A stretch of DNA of 8,100 nucleotides from Bacteroidota bacterium (lineage in GTDB: Bacteria; Bacteroidota; Ignavibacteria; Ignavibacteriales; Ignavibacteriaceae): the NCBI GenBank assembly GCA_021790055.1, contig JAJYIL010000125.1, forward strand, positions 1 through 8,100. The letters run 5' to 3'. Below the pieces are notes generated by a model. It was not told the origin of the DNA. It did no database searches and saw nothing but the letters and a program-made list of their open reading frames with translations. How positions within the stretch are numbered: the stretch's first letter is position 1; each line of letters starts with the position of its first letter. Below are positions 6,635-8,100 of the stretch, piece by piece. The position numbers were made by a program, and so were the translations under genes.

Positions 6635-7554
6635 CCCGATGCCTTCTGTGTAATGTTGAGGAAGAATTCTTCAAGCGAGCGCGTGGGTACAAGCGCGTTA
6701 ACCGGAACATTTTTCTGCACGAGGTATCGGTTTAACTCCGGCACTTCTTCCGGCGATAAATTAAAAATCATTTTCCCGTTAACCGACGATTCAAGTTTAT
6801 TTATCCAGCTTGTATTTGCCAGCGTTGCCTCGGCTTTTTCAGTATCTCCAACCTCCAAGGTAACTCTCAGCTTGTTCAGGTTCAATAGCTCCTCCACACT
6901 GCCTTCAACTTGAGCGGTGCCTTTATTTAGAATGATCATCCTATTGGCAACGAGCTCTACCTCGTATAGGATATGAGAAGAAAGAAAAATAGTTTTATTT
7001 TTTTCTTTACTCAGATAAATTATCAAGTCACGGATTTCTTTCATTCCCTGCGGATCGAGACCGGTAGTCGGTTCATCAAGTATAATCAAGTCGGGATCGT
7101 GCAGTAAAGCCTGCGCAAGCCCCATCCTCTGTTTCATTCCATGCGAAAAAGTCTTAACTCTGCTCTTATATCTTTTTTCGAGACCTACAAGCTCAAGCAT
7201 TTCCATTATTCTTTTGGGGGAAATTTCCCTGCCCGACATTTTCCCGAGTATTTCTAGGTTCTTATAAGCGGAAAGATTACCGTAGAAATCAGGCTTCTCC
7301 ACAATAGCTCCGATTCGACGCAGAATTTGAATTCTATTTTCCTTTAAAGTCTTGCCAAATATTTTTATAGTACCGCTGTCGGGAGAAATAAGGGAAGTCA
7401 GCATTCTAATTGTTGTGCTTTTTCCTGCTCCGTTCGGGCCCAAGAATCCAAACACGTCGCCGTTATAAACATTCAGATTTAAGCCGCTAACAGCCTTTAC
7501 TTCCTTGAACTGCTTTGATAAGCTTTCGATCTCAATTATTTTTTCTTTATCCAA
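6631..7554 (-). CDS. ABC transporter ATP-binding protein (CcmA/BcrA type)
   Basis: A 307-residue ATPase that powers the ABC-2 permease encoded next to it. Walker A is GPNGAGKST (39-47). The signature is FSHGMKQRM (136-144), with SHGM in place of the usual SGGQ. Walker B is DLIILDEP (155-162), the D-loop GLDPQG (165-170) and the switch His194 is in LSSHIL. The C-terminal domain (about 225-307) ends with TRSLEEFFLNIT, as in BcrA/NatA-type ATPases. The start is a TTG codon at 7552-7554, because no ATG or GTG precedes Walker A in frame; a weak GGAAA lies about 6 bases upstream. The next in-frame Met is at residue 51, past Walker A, so TTG is a sound choice. It is the first gene of the leftward operon ATPase-permease-LolA-like. 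All catalytic motifs are intact. Confidence 0.95.
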   Translation of the reverse strand: MDKEKIIEIESLSKQFKEVKAVSGLNLNVYNGDVFGFLGPNGAGKSTTIRMLTSLISPDSGTIKIFGKTLKENRIQILRRIGAIVEKPDFYGNLSAYKNLEILGKMSGREISPKRIMEMLELVGLEKRYKSRVKTFSHGMKQRMGLAQALLHDPDLIILDEPTTGLDPQGMKEIRDLIIYLSKEKNKTIFLSSHILYEVELVANRMIILNKGTAQVEGSVEELLNLNKLRVTLEVGDTEKAEATLANTSWINKLESSVNGKMIFNLSPEEVPELNRYLVQKNVPVNALVPTRSLEEFFLNITQKASG

Positions 7555-7570
7555 ATTATTTCCGGTTTCA

Positions 7571-7595
7571 ACCCGGTGATAATTATCAAGCGGGT
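7571..7595. promoter_or_regulatory. Interrupted palindrome, candidate operator of the ABC operon
   Basis: ACCCG (7571-7575) and CGGGT (7591-7595) flank a perfect 12-bp palindrome TGATAATTATCA (7577-7588), with one unpaired base on the left and two on the right. It ends 17 bp before the ATPase TTG and covers the candidate -10 box of the leftward promoter. This placement is typical of a repressor site. No regulator gene is in the window. A 5' leader hairpin is an alternative reading. Confidence 0.5.
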
Positions 7596-7609
7596 ATTTT
7601 ATTTTTCAA
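7582..7609 (-). promoter_or_regulatory. Candidate sigma70-like promoter of the ABC operon
   Basis: On the - strand, TTGAAA (7609-7604), a 16-base spacer and GATAAT (7587-7582) each match 5 of 6 bases of the -35 and -10 consensus. Transcription would begin near 7575, giving a leader of about 20 bases before the TTG. The -10 lies inside the palindrome. The consensus is that of E. coli; a Bacteroidota-type box is not evident, so the call is moderate. Confidence 0.4.
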
Positions 7610-7790
7610 AAAGAAATATAAATTTGCTGTTCCAATAAAGCGAATTAAACTTAACCAACATTGAATTTTACATAAGCGGCAGAATTTTATGTTGAAATTC
7701 ATTTTACAAGTTTTATAATATATCCGGATTTACATTTGCAAATATAAATAATATCTGTTTACTTTCTGACAGCGTAAATCGACAATACGG

Positions 7791-7813
7791 AAAAATTTGA
7801 ATTCCAAATTTTT
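7791..7813. repeat. Inverted repeat around GAATTC
   Basis: AAAAATTTG (7791-7799) and CAAATTTTT (7805-7813) are perfect 9-bp arms separated by AATTC. The stem is nearly all A:T, so it is unlikely to act as a terminator. A protein-binding dyad or intrinsically bent DNA is more plausible. Confidence 0.55.
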
Positions 7814-7818
7814 GTTCT

Positions 7819-7833
7819 AAAAAAATTTTTTTT
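7819..7833. repeat. A7T8 tract
   Basis: Seven A's are followed directly by eight T's. A-tract/T-tract junctions of this type are rigid and often bent and bind nucleoid proteins. It lies 5 bp from the previous inverted repeat. Confidence 0.5.
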
Positions 7834-7897
7834 CATGGAAAATTTAATTTGGTTTTTAAAAGAAATATTCTCAAGTTTGCATCAACACAACCGAGAA

Positions 7898-7925
7898 GGA
7901 AAAATTTTCAAAAAAAAATTTTTCC
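7898..7925. repeat. 11-bp inverted repeat with A-rich loop
   Basis: GGAAAAATTTT (7898-7908) and AAAATTTTTCC (7915-7925) are perfect complements around a 6-base loop, CAAAAA. The pairing can extend outward by two bases past one mismatch. There is no + strand gene upstream for it to terminate and it is 78 bp before the next start, so a regulatory dyad fits better than a terminator. Confidence 0.6.
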
Positions 7926-8003
7926 GTCCTATTTCCTTTTAGCGAAAAAATAATTAGTTTGAATCCACGCATAGAAAAAGATCAGGCTCAGAAATTTATA
8001 ACA

Positions 8004-8100
8004 ATGAAAAAAGAAATTTTACCTCTGGAAACCTTTCATAAATTTTTAAACTATACCGATATTATTTTTAAACCACGGATATTACTTCACGGGAAGGGAG
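8004..8100 (+). CDS. Start of an unidentified CDS, running off the window
   Basis: ATG 8004 opens 32 codons that continue to the window edge with no stop, beginning MKKEILPLETFHKFLNYTD and continuing with IIFKPRILLHGKG. The sequence looks natural and soluble, without a signal peptide or a membrane segment. I do not recognise a family. The frame is also open upstream, and a TTG at 7959 would add 15 residues (LNPRIEKDQAQKFIT), so the start could be there. No Shine-Dalgarno is visible before either start. It is divergent from the ABC operon across the palindrome-rich region. Confidence 0.5.
   Translation, partial: MKKEILPLETFHKFLNYTDIIFKPRILLHGKG

Larger units (their letters stand above)
7596..8003. 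other. AT-rich non-coding region between divergent genes
   Basis: About 400 bases with no supportable gene on either strand. It lies between the leftward ABC operon and the rightward CDS at 8004. Its content is the -35 part of the ABC promoter near 7604, then strongly AT-rich sequence with alternating A- and T-tracts and three inverted repeats (listed separately) between 7791 and 7925. TTAGTTTG (7954-7961) is one base off the Bacteroidota -7 box and could serve the gene at 8004. No tRNA, transposase or terminator with a GC stem is seen. Confidence 0.6.

Noticed and set aside
6672..6702. Repeated AAGCGCG-like words
   Set aside because: They lie in the coding sequence of the ATPase C-terminus and are explained by codon use; no regular spacing or further copies.
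6653..6913. 86-codon + strand ORF opposite the ATPase C-terminus
   Set aside because: It is Ser/Phe-rich shadow sequence of the ATPase gene.
1..8100. CRISPR array, tRNA, insertion sequence, prophage or toxin-antitoxin signals
   Set aside because: No direct-repeat array, cloverleaf, transposase motif, terminal repeats or recognisable toxin/antitoxin pair was found on either strand.

Overview
The window looks like chromosomal DNA of an AT-rich, Gram-negative-type bacterium. The best guess is the Bacteroidota/Chlorobi/Ignavibacteria side of the tree. Evidence for this: a DUF2752 gene next to a TM2-domain gene; signal-peptide proteins, a lipobox lipoprotein and a LolA-like protein, which imply an outer membrane; weak or absent Shine-Dalgarno sequences before several genes; and a HEAT-type secreted protein resembling ones I remember from Ignavibacteria. 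This placement is inference from gene style, not from a marker gene.

Layout, left to right. Positions 1-27 may be the tail of an upstream gene. Then come a DUF2752 protein (137-379, true start unclear), a TM2-domain protein (407-763) and a PD40/TolB-like beta-propeller lipoprotein (859-1812), all on the + strand. A perfect 15-bp hairpin with A/T tracts (1818-1865) ends this block and also faces the convergent gene, a small secreted HEAT-repeat-like protein on the - strand (1938-2369). A divergent intergenic region (2370-2526) leads into a secreted M1-family zinc aminopeptidase (2527-4173), an unrecognised 66-residue four-cysteine protein (4205-4405) and a membrane-anchored TlpA-like thioredoxin (4514-5107).

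The right half is one leftward operon: ABC ATPase (TTG start at 7554), ABC-2 permease (4-bp ATGA overlap) and LolA-like periplasmic protein (2-bp gap). Its stop lies 4 bp from the convergent TlpA-like stop. The three proteins probably form an export or envelope-lipid/lipoprotein handling module, with the ATPase and permease in the inner membrane and the LolA-fold protein on the periplasmic side. Just upstream of the ATPase is a 25-bp interrupted palindrome that overlaps a good candidate -10 box, which suggests an operator.

The remaining stretch, 7596-8003, is a non-coding AT-rich region with three A/T-tract inverted repeats. A CDS of unknown function probably begins at 8004 and runs off the window. 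No RNA gene, transposase, CRISPR array or prophage gene was seen. I found no clear new defence or mobile system. The most interesting items are the ABC-operon operator/promoter, the small Cys-rich ORF beside the thioredoxin, the DUF2752-TM2 pair with its missing start, and the palindrome cluster.
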